This document shows, piece by piece, positions 24,112-33,126 of a DNA stretch of 64,000 bases. The notes beneath the pieces are model-generated. The model did no database searches. It saw nothing but the letters and a program-made list of their open reading frames with translations, and was not told where the DNA came from. Where the stretch lies: positions 4,774,001 to 4,838,000 of the forward strand of contig NZ_CP104562.2 of NCBI RefSeq assembly GCF_025398155.2. Direction: 5' to 3'. Both the position numbers and the translations under genes were made by a program. Position 1 is the first letter of the stretch. Every line of letters begins with the position of its first letter. Origin of the DNA: Roseateles amylovorans (GTDB lineage Bacteria; Pseudomonadota; Gammaproteobacteria; Burkholderiales; Burkholderiaceae_C).

Positions 24112-24981
24112 ATGAAGACCCAAGCCGTCCACCAGGAACTGGAACGCGCCCGCAACAACGGGCCCCTTCGTCAGATCCAGATTCCCCCTTGCCCGGAGCT
24201 GCTGGAGCGCCTGCGGACCGCCATGGCCGCGCGTCCGCAACCCGATCTGAATGAGGTCGGGCGCATTGCGGCGGCGGATGTGGCGATGTCGGCCACGCTG
24301 CTTCGAGTGGCCAACAGCCCGCTGCACCTCGTGGCAGGCCACGTGCCTTGCACCACGGTCGGGCAGGCGATGTACCGGCTGGGCCTGGACGAGAGCGCGG
24401 CGCTGATGCAGGCCTTCCTGGTCCGGCATGCGATTCCGGTCAACAGCCCGCACCTGCTGCGCTTTTGGCAGCGGTCGACCAAGCGGGCGGTCGCGATGGC
24501 GTTCATCGCCCGCCAGTTGCCCGGCATGCGGGCCGACCTGGCCTACAGCTACGGCCTGTTCTGCCATGTGGGCATGCCGGTCCTGCTGCAAAGCGTACGC
24601 GGCTATGGCGCCACCATGGTGGAAGCGGCGGCCCGCATCGACCGGCCGTTCATCGCCACCGAGAACGCCAATCACCGCACCGACCATGCGGTGGTCGGCG
24701 CGCTGGTGGTGAAGGTGTGGCACCTCGGGGCGGAGATGATGACGGCGATCCGCCTGCATCACGACTTCGAAGCCCTGCAGGACACCGGCGTGGATCCGGA
24801 GATCCGCACCCTGATTGCCGCCGGCCTGATCGCCGAGCACCTCATGCGCCAGCACGAAGGGCTGGATGAGGACCTCGACTGGGCCGCCAACCGGACTGCG
24901 GCGCTGTCCTGGCTGCATTTGTCGGACGACGACCTGGAGCAATGGGACGAGGCCCTGCGTCCTTTGCTGGACGAGTCCTGA
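24112..24981 (+). CDS. HDOD domain protein
   Basis: A 289-residue protein consisting of one HDOD domain (about 20-230), a degenerate HD-type helical domain found in signalling proteins. Family traits are IPPCPELLERLRTAMA, the segment VGRIAAADVAMSATLLRVANSPL, and SYGLFCHVGMPVLL followed by EnANHRTDHAVVGALVVKVWHL. The metal-binding HD pair of active phosphohydrolases is not complete, so a regulatory role is likelier. It is monocistronic and divergent from lapG. Confidence 0.85.
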   Translation: MKTQAVHQELERARNNGPLRQIQIPPCPELLERLRTAMAARPQPDLNEVGRIAAADVAMSATLLRVANSPLHLVAGHVPCTTVGQAMYRLGLDESAALMQAFLVRHAIPVNSPHLLRFWQRSTKRAVAMAFIARQLPGMRADLAYSYGLFCHVGMPVLLQSVRGYGATMVEAAARIDRPFIATENANHRTDHAVVGALVVKVWHLGAEMMTAIRLHHDFEALQDTGVDPEIRTLIAAGLIAEHLMRQHEGLDEDLDWAANRTAALSWLHLSDDDLEQWDEALRPLLDES

Positions 24982-25218
24982 GGCCACGGCCGGACTGAAG
25001 CGAAACCGCGTCAAGCCGGGTCGGACCTGAACCGCAGAGGACGCGGCGCGGATCTCGATCTCGATTTCGATCTCGAGCCCCAACCCGGTCACGGACCCTC
25101 TCGCTCGCCTGCGGCCAAGCACTGCACTCCAAGCGCGGCGATCGCCTCGCCCCCCACGCCGAGCGCGGCGCCTGCGCGCCTGATCGCTTCCGTCCGGGGC
25201 GATGGGCAACACCCCGCC

Positions 25219-26142
25219 TCAGCGCCGCACGGCCACCCGGGCGGCGGCCAGATCCCAGCGCGCGCAGCCCACACTCTTGAACACCCGGGTGCGCCGATCG
25301 TCGATCGGGCGCTGGCCCAGCACCAGATCGTCCAGCGCGTCCTGCGGCTGGAACAGGCCGGCCGCCATCAGGTCGCCGGCCTCGGCCTGCGCGCCGACGG
25401 GATCGTCCACCCACACCTGCGCGCTGCGCAGCAGTTCGGGCGGCAGCTCCACCATGTCCTCGCGGAAGGCGCCCACGCCGATGACGACGGCGCCCTCCCC
25501 CACCCCGGGCCGCAGCACCGGCACCCGGCTGGTGGTGGCGCACACGATCACATCCCATTCATGCCGAGTCTGGGCCTCCGGCACGAGGGCCTCGACGCCC
25601 AACTCCGCCACGAAGGCCGGCACCTCCTGATGACCCTGCACATGGATGCTGGCCTGCGGATGCAAGGCCTGCATCGCCTGCACATGGGCCCGCGCCTGCA
25701 CGCCGCCACCAACCACCAGCACACGCCGGGGCGCCGCACGCTGGAGATGCTGAAGGGCCAGCAGGCTGACCGCCGCAGTACGGCGGGCCGTGAGCGTGGG
25801 GCCGTCCAGCACGGCCAGGCGCTGGCCGGTGCGGCTGTCCATGGCCACGACTTCCCCCGCAATCGTCGGCAGGCCGAGTGCGGCATTGAGCGGATGCACG
25901 CTGACCAGCTTGGTGATCGACAGGCTGTCGCTCAGGCAGGGCATCACCAGCAGGACGCCGTCCTGGGCCAGGGGCAAGACCTGGCGCGGGGGGCAGGTCA
26001 GGCGCCCCTCGCGGTGCTCGCGGCAGACCTGCGCAATCTCCTCCATCAACAAGGACCAGGGCAAGGCTCGCGCGGTGGCGGCCCCATCCAGGACTTGCAG
26101 GGGCGGCGGCAGACGGGAAACTGGGGTCATGACATCGATCAT
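25219..26142 (-). CDS. Ornithine cyclodeaminase / mu-crystallin family reductase
   Basis: A 307-residue NAD(P)-binding protein of the ornithine cyclodeaminase/mu-crystallin superfamily. Signatures are KLVSVHPLNAALGLPTIAGEVVAMDSRTGQRLAVLDGPTLTARRTAA and the Rossmann motif VVGGGVQARAHVQAM, then CATTSRVPVLRP and VIGVGAFREDMVELPPEL. The Lys/Arg pattern and VGVGAFR resemble delta-1-pyrroline-2-carboxylate (ketimine) reductases more than true ornithine cyclodeaminase, so a ketimine reductase in hydroxyproline or lysine-type catabolism is the favoured reading. Start ATG 26142 is uncertain (26130 is possible); neither has a clear ribosome site. No partner gene is next to it. Confidence 0.82.
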   Translation of the reverse strand: MIDVMTPVSRLPPPLQVLDGAATARALPWSLLMEEIAQVCREHREGRLTCPPRQVLPLAQDGVLLVMPCLSDSLSITKLVSVHPLNAALGLPTIAGEVVAMDSRTGQRLAVLDGPTLTARRTAAVSLLALQHLQRAAPRRVLVVGGGVQARAHVQAMQALHPQASIHVQGHQEVPAFVAELGVEALVPEAQTRHEWDVIVCATTSRVPVLRPGVGEGAVVIGVGAFREDMVELPPELLRSAQVWVDDPVGAQAEAGDLMAAGLFQPQDALDDLVLGQRPIDDRRTRVFKSVGCARWDLAAARVAVRR

Positions 26143-26220
26143 CGGGCACGAAGGCGCACATCGCGCGCGCGGCGGACGGTGCCACGTTCGGCGCTTCGCA
26201 TCTGTTCGCTGGCGCACAGA

Positions 26221-26262
26221 AACGCAAAAGAAGAAAAGCCCGGCACTTCGCAGAGCCGGGCT
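26221..26262 (-). terminator. Intrinsic terminator after lpdA
   Basis: The minus-strand hairpin AGCCCGGC...GCCGGGCT (8-bp stem, 10-base loop) is followed by TTTTCTTCTTTT. It starts 24 bp past the lpdA stop and closes the aceE-aceF-lpdA operon. Confidence 0.9.
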
Positions 26263-26285
26263 TCGGGTCGGTTCACGCGACGGCC

Positions 26286-28103
26286 TTATTTCCGCGGAGG
26301 CGGCACGTCGGTGCAGGAGCCATGGGCCACTTCCGCCGCCAGGCCGATGCTTTCGCCCAGCGTGGGATGGGGATGGATGGTCTTGCCGATGTCGACCGCA
26401 TCCGCGCCCATCTCGATGGCCAGCGCGATCTCACCGATCATGTCGCCGGCATGGGTGCCCACGATGCCGCCGCCGATGATGCGATGGGTCTCCTCATCGA
26501 ACAGCAGCTTGGTGAAGCCCTCGTCGCGGCCGTTGGCGATGGCGCGACCGGAGGCGCTCCAGGGCAGCAGGCCCTTCTTCACCTTGATGCCGCGGGCCTT
26601 GGCCTCGTCTTCGGTCACGCCGACCCAGGCCACTTCCGGATCGGTGTAGGCCACGCTCGGGATCACCCGGGCATCGAAGCGCGACTTGGCCAGCGCCTCG
26701 TCACCCAGCAATTCGCCGGCGATGACTTCCGCCGCCACATGGCCTTCGTGCACCGCCTTGTGCGCCAGCATCGGCTGGCCGACCAGGTCGCCGATGGCAA
26801 ACACGTTGGGCACGTTGGTGCGCATCTGCACGTCCACCGGAATGAAGCCGCGGTCGGTCACGACCACGCCGGCTTTGTCCGCGCCGATCTTCTTGCCGTT
26901 GGGGCTGCGTCCGACGGCCTGCAGCACCAGGTCGTAGACCTGCGGCTCCTTCGGTGCGCCTTCGCCTTCAAAGGTCACCTTGATGCCTTCGGGCGTCGCC
27001 TCGGCCGACACGGTCTTCGTGTTCAGCATGATGTTGTCAAAGCGCGGCGCGTTCATCTTCTGCCAGACCTTGACCAGGTCGCGATCGGCGCCGGTCATCA
27101 GCGTGGGCAGCATTTCGACCACGTCCAGGCGCGCGCCCAGCGTCGAGTAGACGGTGCCCATCTCCAGGCCGATGATGCCGCCGCCGACGATCAGCATGCG
27201 CTTCGGCCGGCTGGTCAGCTCCAGCGCGCCGGTGGAGTCGATCACCCGCGGGTCGTCGGGCATGAAGGGCAGCCGCACGGCCTGCGAGCCCGCTGCGAGG
27301 ATGATCTTCTTGAACTTCAGGGTCTGGGTGGTGCCGGTGCGGACCTGCGCCTCGCCGCTGGTTTCCTCGACGCTCAGATGCTGGGCATCGAGCAGCGTGC
27401 CGTAGCCGCGCACCACGGTGACCTTGCGCATCTTGGCCATCATGGCCAGGCCGCCGGTCAGTTTGCCGATCACCTTCTTCTTGTGATTGAGCAGCTTGGG
27501 CAGTTCGACCTTGGGTTCGCCGAATTCGACGCCCAGGTCGGCGAAGTGCTTGACCTCGTCCATCACGGCAGCCACATGCAGCAGCGCCTTCGACGGGATG
27601 CAACCCACGTTCAGGCACACGCCGCCCAGTGTGGCGTAGCGCTCGACCAGGGCGACCTTCAGGCCCAGGTCCGCCGCGCGGAATGCGGCCGAGTAGCCGC
27701 CGGGACCGCCGCCGAGCACGATCACATCGAACTCGCCGTCAGCGCTTCCGGCGTAGGTCGCGGCTTGTGGCGCCGCAACGGTCGGGGCGACCGGAGCAGC
27801 AGGCGCAGCCGCCGCGGCGGGCGCCGGTGCGGGGGCTGAAGCGGCTGGCGCAGGCGCGGCAGCGCCTTCGCTTTCCAGCGTCAGCAACACCGTGCCTTCA
27901 TTGATCTTGTCGCCGAGCTTGACCTTCAGCGCCGTGACCACGCCGGCCTGCGAGGACGGGATCTCCATCGACGCCTTGTCCGACTCCACCGTGATCAGGC
28001 TCTGCTCCTGCTTCACGGTGTCGCCGACCTTGACCAGGATCTCGATGATCGCGACATCCTTGAAATCACCGATGTCGGGGACCTTGACTTCAACCAGTGC
28101 CAT
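26286..28103 (-). CDS. lpdA: Dihydrolipoamide dehydrogenase (E3) with N-terminal lipoyl domain
   Basis: The flavoprotein that reoxidises dihydrolipoamide in the pyruvate dehydrogenase complex. A lipoyl domain (1-80, lipoyl Lys43 in VESDKASMEIP) and an Ala/Pro hinge (81-115) precede the E3 core. The FAD motif VIVLGGGPGGYSAAFRA begins near residue 127. The redox-active disulfide is Cys163/Cys168 (GGVCLNVGCIPSK), and the NAD motif is MLIVGGGIIGLEMG. The C-terminal HPHPTLGESIGLAAE carries the catalytic His-Glu pair. Its 605 residues, longer than the usual 470, are explained by the fused lipoyl domain, known in some betaproteobacteria. Last gene of the operon. Confidence 0.97.
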   Translation of the reverse strand: MALVEVKVPDIGDFKDVAIIEILVKVGDTVKQEQSLITVESDKASMEIPSSQAGVVTALKVKLGDKINEGTVLLTLESEGAAAPAPAASAPAPAPAAAAAPAAPVAPTVAAPQAATYAGSADGEFDVIVLGGGPGGYSAAFRAADLGLKVALVERYATLGGVCLNVGCIPSKALLHVAAVMDEVKHFADLGVEFGEPKVELPKLLNHKKKVIGKLTGGLAMMAKMRKVTVVRGYGTLLDAQHLSVEETSGEAQVRTGTTQTLKFKKIILAAGSQAVRLPFMPDDPRVIDSTGALELTSRPKRMLIVGGGIIGLEMGTVYSTLGARLDVVEMLPTLMTGADRDLVKVWQKMNAPRFDNIMLNTKTVSAEATPEGIKVTFEGEGAPKEPQVYDLVLQAVGRSPNGKKIGADKAGVVVTDRGFIPVDVQMRTNVPNVFAIGDLVGQPMLAHKAVHEGHVAAEVIAGELLGDEALAKSRFDARVIPSVAYTDPEVAWVGVTEDEAKARGIKVKKGLLPWSASGRAIANGRDEGFTKLLFDEETHRIIGGGIVGTHAGDMIGEIALAIEMGADAVDIGKTIHPHPTLGESIGLAAEVAHGSCTDVPPPRK

Positions 28104-28215
28104 TTGTGTCTCTCACTGTCTGTTTCTTAGCGCGCCGGGCGGGCGCCGCGCTGCCCGAGGGCAGCCGGGCGCGGGCCTGGGCAGGGGTGACGGCCAGCCG
28201 CCACCGGAAGCCGCA

Positions 28216-29928
28216 TCACAACGCGATGCGACGGAAGTCCGCCAGCAGCGAGGCGAAGTACACGTTGAAGCGTGCCGCCGCAGCGCCGTCGATGACGCGG
28301 TGGTCCCAGCTCAGCGACAGCGGCAGGATCAGGCGCGGCACGAACTGCTTGCCGTCCCAGACCGGGCGGGTCTGGGACTTGCACACGCCCATGATCGCCA
28401 CTTCCGGCGCATTGATGATCGGCGTGAAGTAAGTGCCGCCGATGCCGCCCAGGGACGAGATCGAGAAGCAGCCGCCGGTCATGTCGGCCGGGCCGAGCTT
28501 GCCGTCGCGGGCCTTCTTGGCCAGCTCGGACATTTCCTGGCTGATCTGGAAGATGCCCTTCTTGTCGCAGTCACGGATGACCGGCACCACGAGCCCGTTC
28601 GGCGTGTCGGCGGCAAAGCCGATGTGGAAGTAGTTCTTCAGGACGAGCTGGGCGTTGTCGCCGGTGCCGTCGAGCGAGGCATTGAACTCGGGGAACTTCT
28701 TCAGGGCCGCCACGGTGGCCTTGATCATGAAGGCCAGCATCGTCACCTTGATGCCGGACTTCTCGTTCTCCTTGTTCAGTTGAACGCGGAAGGCTTCCAG
28801 CTCGGTGATGTCCGCATCGTCGTGGTTGGTGACATGCGGGATGGTGACCCAGTTGCGATGCAGGTTGGCGCCGCTGATCTTCTTGATCCGCGACATGTCC
28901 TTGCGCTCGACCGGACCGAACTTTTCGAAGTCGACCTTGGGCCAGGGCAGCAGACCCGGGAAGGCGCCTCCACCGGCGGCCGGTGCGGCGGCCTTCTGGG
29001 CCACGGTCTGGGCCTTGCCGGCCATCACGGCCTTCACGAAGTCCTGGACATCGGCTTCGGTGATGCGGCCCTTGGCGCCGGAGCCCTTGACCTCTTGCAG
29101 CGGCACGCCCAGCTCGCGGGCGACCTTGCGGATGCTCGGCGAGGCATGCGGGAGCTTGCCTTGCGGCGCGGTCGGCTCATGCGGCGGCAGCGCGGCGGTC
29201 GGCACCTGGCGCTCGGCCGAGGCCGGCGCGCTCGCCTGGGCGGGCGCCGGGGCGGCAGCGGCCTGGGCCGGTGCGGCCGCAACGGGTGCCGATGCCGGTG
29301 CGGCAGCCGGTGCGGCCACCACGGCGCCAGTGGCTTCCACCACGGCGATCTTGGTGCCCTTGGCCACCTTGTCGCCGAGCTTGACCAGCAGTTCCTTGAC
29401 CACGCCGCCGTGCGAGGACGGGATCTCCATCGAGGCCTTGTCGGATTCGACGGTGATCAGGCTTTGTTCGGGCTTGATGGTGTCGCCGACCTTGACCAGC
29501 ACCTCGATCACGGCGACTTCGTCGAAGTCACCGATGTCGGGAATGACGATGTCCACCGGACCGGCCGATGCGGCGGGCGCCGGGGCTGCCGGGGCAGCAG
29601 CGGGGGCGGCAGACGATGCAGCAGGCGCCGGCGCTGCAGCTGCGGCCGCCGGTGCAGCCGCGGCAGGTGCCGGTGCAGGCGCTGCGGCATCGGCCGATTC
29701 GATGACGACCAGCAGCGAGCCTTCGCTGATCTTGTCGCCGATCTTGACCTTCACTTCCTTGACCACGCCGGCGTGCGACGACGGGATCTCCATCGACGCC
29801 TTGTCGCTCTCGACGGTGACCAGGCTCTGTTCCTGCTTGACCGTGTCGCCGGGCTTGACCAGCAGCTCGATCACCGCCACTTCCGCGAAGTCTCCGATGT
29901 CCGGAACCTTGACTTCAACCAATGCCAT
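28216..29928 (-). CDS. aceF: Dihydrolipoamide acetyltransferase (E2) of pyruvate dehydrogenase
   Basis: A 570-residue E2 core enzyme transferring acetyl groups to CoA. Two lipoyl domains (1-80 and about 120-200, each with ESDKASMEIPSSH) are separated by Ala/Pro hinges, then a peripheral subunit-binding domain (ASPSIRKVARELGVPLQEVKGSG...) and the catalytic domain ending with DHRVIDGA, which holds the active His and Asp. ATG 29928 (MALVEVKVPDIGDF) has GGAG upstream; a few upstream codons are also open. The hinge DNA is GC-rich and repetitive. It lies between aceE and lpdA on the same strand. Confidence 0.97.
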   Translation of the reverse strand: MALVEVKVPDIGDFAEVAVIELLVKPGDTVKQEQSLVTVESDKASMEIPSSHAGVVKEVKVKIGDKISEGSLLVVIESADAAAPAPAPAAAAPAAAAAAPAPAASSAAPAAAPAAPAPAASAGPVDIVIPDIGDFDEVAVIEVLVKVGDTIKPEQSLITVESDKASMEIPSSHGGVVKELLVKLGDKVAKGTKIAVVEATGAVVAAPAAAPASAPVAAAPAQAAAAPAPAQASAPASAERQVPTAALPPHEPTAPQGKLPHASPSIRKVARELGVPLQEVKGSGAKGRITEADVQDFVKAVMAGKAQTVAQKAAAPAAGGGAFPGLLPWPKVDFEKFGPVERKDMSRIKKISGANLHRNWVTIPHVTNHDDADITELEAFRVQLNKENEKSGIKVTMLAFMIKATVAALKKFPEFNASLDGTGDNAQLVLKNYFHIGFAADTPNGLVVPVIRDCDKKGIFQISQEMSELAKKARDGKLGPADMTGGCFSISSLGGIGGTYFTPIINAPEVAIMGVCKSQTRPVWDGKQFVPRLILPLSLSWDHRVIDGAAAARFNVYFASLLADFRRIAL

Positions 29929-30069
29929 GTTGGATGTCTCCAATGAATTTCAGTGTCGCCCCCTCCCCCTGCCGGCCTGGTCTGCACCAGACGGAGCCCG
30001 GGACGCCGGCAGTGCCGGTCCTCCGGGCTCGGCCCCTTCAAGGGGCCGGCGGGAGCGGGTCGCGCGGGG

Positions 30070-32775
30070 TCAAGCGTACAGAGGGTTGATCTTGTCGACG
30101 TTGATGCCGTACTTCTTGATCGCCTCGGCCACCTTGGCGGCCGGGATCTTGCCCTCGTCGGCCAGACTCTTCAGCGCGGCGATGACGATGTAGTGACGGT
30201 TGATCTCGAAGTGCTCGCGCAGCTTGGACCGGAAGTCGCTGCGTCCGAAGCCGTCGGTGCCCAGCACCTTGTACTGGCGGCCGACCGGGATGTAGGCCCG
30301 GATCTGCTCGGCATAGCTCTTCATGTAGTCGGTCGACGCGATCACCGGACCCTGCACCTTGCTCAGTTGCTGGGTGACGTAGGGCACGCATGCCAGCTCG
30401 GTCGGATGCAGCAGGTTCCAGCGGTCGGCGTTCTGGCCGTCGCGGGCCAGTTCGTTGAAGCTCGGGCAGGACCAGACATTGGCGCCCACGCCCCACTCGG
30501 ACTCCAGCAGCTTCTTGGCGGCCTGGCTTTCGCGCAGGATGGTGCCCGAGCCCAGCAGGTTGACCGTCAGCGCTTGCGGTGCGGCTTCTTCCAGCAGGTA
30601 CATGCCCTTGAGGATCTGCTCCTCGGTGCCGGCCTTCAGGCCCGGCATCGGGTAGTTCTCGTTGAGCAGGGTGATGTAGAAGTAGACGTTCTCCTGGTTC
30701 TCCACCATGCGCTTGAGGCCGGAGTGCAGGATCACCGCCACTTCATGGGCGAAGGTCGGGTCGTAGCTGATGCAGTTCGGGATGGTGCCGGCCAGGATGT
30801 GGCTGTGGCCGTCCTCATGCTGCAGACCTTCGCCGTTCAGCGTGGTCCGGCCGGAGGTGCCGCCCAGCAGGAAGCCGCGCGCCTGCATGTCGCCCGCCGC
30901 CCAGGCCAGGTCACCGATGCGCTGGAAGCCGAACATCGAGTAGTAGACATAGAACGGGATCATGGTGCGGTTGTTCGTCGAATACGACGTCGCCGCAGCG
31001 ATCCAGCTGGCCATGCCGCCGGCTTCGTTGATGCCTTCCTGCAGGATCTGACCGGCCTTGTCCTCGCGGTAGTACATCACCTGGTCCTTGTCGACCGGGG
31101 TGTAAAGCTGACCCTTCGGGTTGTAGATGCCGATCTGGCGGAACAGGCCTTCCATGCCGAAGGTGCGGGCCTCATCGACCAGGATGGGCACGGTGCGCGG
31201 GCCCAGTTCCTTGTCACGCAGCAGCGTGGTCAGGAAGCGGACATAGGCCTGGGTGGTGGAGATCTCACGGCCTTCGGCAGTGGGGTCCAGCACGGCCTGG
31301 AAGGTGGCCAGGTCCGGCACCTTCAGCGATTCCTCGGCCTGCGGACGGCGCTTGGGCAGATAGCCGCCCAGCGACTTGCGACGCTCATGCAGGTACTGCA
31401 TCTCGGGCGTGTCGTCGGCGGGCTTGTAGAACGGGATCTTGGCCAGTTCGCTGTCGGGAATGGGGATGTTGAAGCGGTCGCGGAAGGCCTTGATGTCCTC
31501 GTCCTGCAGCTTCTTGGTCTGGTGAGCGGTGTTCTTGCCCTCACCGATCTTGCCCATGCCGTAGCCCTTGACGGTCTTGATCAGCAGGACCGTCGGCTGG
31601 CCTTCGGTGTTGACCGCCTGGTGATAGGCCGCGTAGACCTTCTGCGGATCGTGGCCGCCGCGGTTCAGGCGCCAGATGTCCTCGTCGGACATGTTCTCCA
31701 CCATCTTCAGCAGCTCCGGGTGCTTGCCGAAGAAGTGCTTGCGGACGAAAGCGCCGTCATTGGCCTTGTAGGCCTGGTAGTCGCCGTCCAGCGTCTCCAT
31801 CATGACCTTGCGCAGCAGCTCCTGCTTGTCGCGGGCCAGCAGCGGATCCCAGTAGGAACCCCAGATCAGCTTGATGACGTTCCAGCCGGCGCCACGGAAC
31901 TCGCCTTCGAGCTCCTGGATGATCTTGCCGTTGCCGCGCACCGGACCGTCCAGGCGCTGCAGGTTGCAGTTGACGACGAAGATCAGGTTGTCGAGCTTCT
32001 CGCGCGCGGCCAGGCCGATGGCGCCCAGCGATTCCGGCTCGTCCATTTCGCCGTCGCCCAGGAACACCCAGACCTTGCGCTTGGAGGTGTCGGCAATGCC
32101 GCGGGCATGCAGGTACTTGAGGAAGCGGGCCTGGTAGATGGCCATCAACGGGCCCAAGCCCATGGACACCGTCGGGAACTGCCAGAACTCGGGCATCAGC
32201 TTCGGATGCGGGTAGCTCGACAGGCCTTGGCCGTCGACTTCCTGGCGGAAGTTGTTCAGTTGCTCTTCGGTGATGCGGCCTTCCAGGAAGGCGCGGGCAT
32301 AGATGCCGGGGGCGCTGTGGCCCTGGATGTAGAGCAGGTCGCCGCCGTGCACGCCGTCGTCGCCGTGCCAGAAGTGGTTGAAGCCGCAGCCCAGCATCGT
32401 CGCCAGCGAGGCGAAGCTGGAGATGTGGCCGCCCAGGTCGCCGCCGTCTTCGGGATGCAGGCGGTTGGCCCGCACCACCATCGCCATCGCGTTCCAGCGC
32501 ATGAAGGCGCGCAGGCGCTCTTCGATCTCGATGTTGCCGGGGAAGCGCTCTTCCTTGTCGGCGGGAATGGTGTTGACGTAGGCCGTGGTGGCCGAGAACG
32601 GCACGTCGATGCCGGCCTGGCGCGCGTGATCGATCAGCGTCTCGAGCAGGAAGTGGGCGCGGTCGCCGCCCTCTTCACCGATGACGGCGGACAGCGCGTC
32701 CAGCCATTCCCTGGTCTCGAGAGCGTCGGTGTCATTGGCGGCTGCGCCTAGGAAGGACTGGGGCTGCGCGGACAT
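30070..32775 (-). CDS. aceE: Pyruvate dehydrogenase E1 component, homodimeric
   Basis: Thiamine-diphosphate enzyme that decarboxylates pyruvate and acetylates lipoyl E2. The 901-residue homodimeric type is full length. The thiamine motif GDGEMDEPES...NLIFVVNCNLQRLDGPVRGNGKIIQ is clear, as are GHSAPGIYARAFLEGR near the N-terminus and the C-terminal GTDGFGRSDFRSKLREHFEI. ATG 32775 follows AGGAGA at correct spacing. First gene of aceE-aceF-lpdA, divergent from the sensor kinase gene at 33127; the 351-bp gap should hold both promoters. Confidence 0.98.
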   Translation of the reverse strand: MSAQPQSFLGAAANDTDALETREWLDALSAVIGEEGGDRAHFLLETLIDHARQAGIDVPFSATTAYVNTIPADKEERFPGNIEIEERLRAFMRWNAMAMVVRANRLHPEDGGDLGGHISSFASLATMLGCGFNHFWHGDDGVHGGDLLYIQGHSAPGIYARAFLEGRITEEQLNNFRQEVDGQGLSSYPHPKLMPEFWQFPTVSMGLGPLMAIYQARFLKYLHARGIADTSKRKVWVFLGDGEMDEPESLGAIGLAAREKLDNLIFVVNCNLQRLDGPVRGNGKIIQELEGEFRGAGWNVIKLIWGSYWDPLLARDKQELLRKVMMETLDGDYQAYKANDGAFVRKHFFGKHPELLKMVENMSDEDIWRLNRGGHDPQKVYAAYHQAVNTEGQPTVLLIKTVKGYGMGKIGEGKNTAHQTKKLQDEDIKAFRDRFNIPIPDSELAKIPFYKPADDTPEMQYLHERRKSLGGYLPKRRPQAEESLKVPDLATFQAVLDPTAEGREISTTQAYVRFLTTLLRDKELGPRTVPILVDEARTFGMEGLFRQIGIYNPKGQLYTPVDKDQVMYYREDKAGQILQEGINEAGGMASWIAAATSYSTNNRTMIPFYVYYSMFGFQRIGDLAWAAGDMQARGFLLGGTSGRTTLNGEGLQHEDGHSHILAGTIPNCISYDPTFAHEVAVILHSGLKRMVENQENVYFYITLLNENYPMPGLKAGTEEQILKGMYLLEEAAPQALTVNLLGSGTILRESQAAKKLLESEWGVGANVWSCPSFNELARDGQNADRWNLLHPTELACVPYVTQQLSKVQGPVIASTDYMKSYAEQIRAYIPVGRQYKVLGTDGFGRSDFRSKLREHFEINRHYIVIAALKSLADEGKIPAAKVAEAIKKYGINVDKINPLYA

Positions 32776-33126
32776 GTTTGTCTCCTGTTCCTGTTTCTCT
32801 GTCGCCGATGCGAAAGGGTCTAGCTTAGGCACGAGGCCTGGTTCTGGCCTCTGCCGAAAAGGTCATGGCCCTGCACCCGGAAGGTGCTTGCACGCTCAGG
32901 CGCGCAGGGCTTCCCACCGGGCCTTGAGGCCCACGGCGCGGGAGTTTCTCACAAGCCTCGCATTTTCCAAATAGCGCGACGACGTTTCACATTGTGAGAG
33001 TTCAATGCTGCACCGCACCATCGCCGGGAGCCTGCGCGCAGACTGGATGGACGCTGTACACCGATCAGGGAATGCCCGGGTGCCCACGCTCGGAGAGGGG
33101 CGACATCGACCGGGATAATCCGCCGC
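32776..33126. other. Divergent promoter region aceE / sensor kinase
   Basis: About 350 bp without genes. It contains the perfect 11-bp palindrome TCACATTGTGA at 32987-32997 and a related half-site, CTCACAA, at 32948-32954. The stretch around 32946-32976 is unusually AT-rich for this window. These fit an operator for pyruvate dehydrogenase control, but no known consensus is matched with confidence. Confidence 0.45.

Noticed and set aside
29953..32751. Plus-strand open frame of over 900 codons antisense to aceE
   Set aside because: An antisense shadow of aceE: composition is skewed and no family is recognisable, while aceE is complete on the other strand. The same applies to long antisense frames across 5885-7906, 26322-27839 and 27892-29946.
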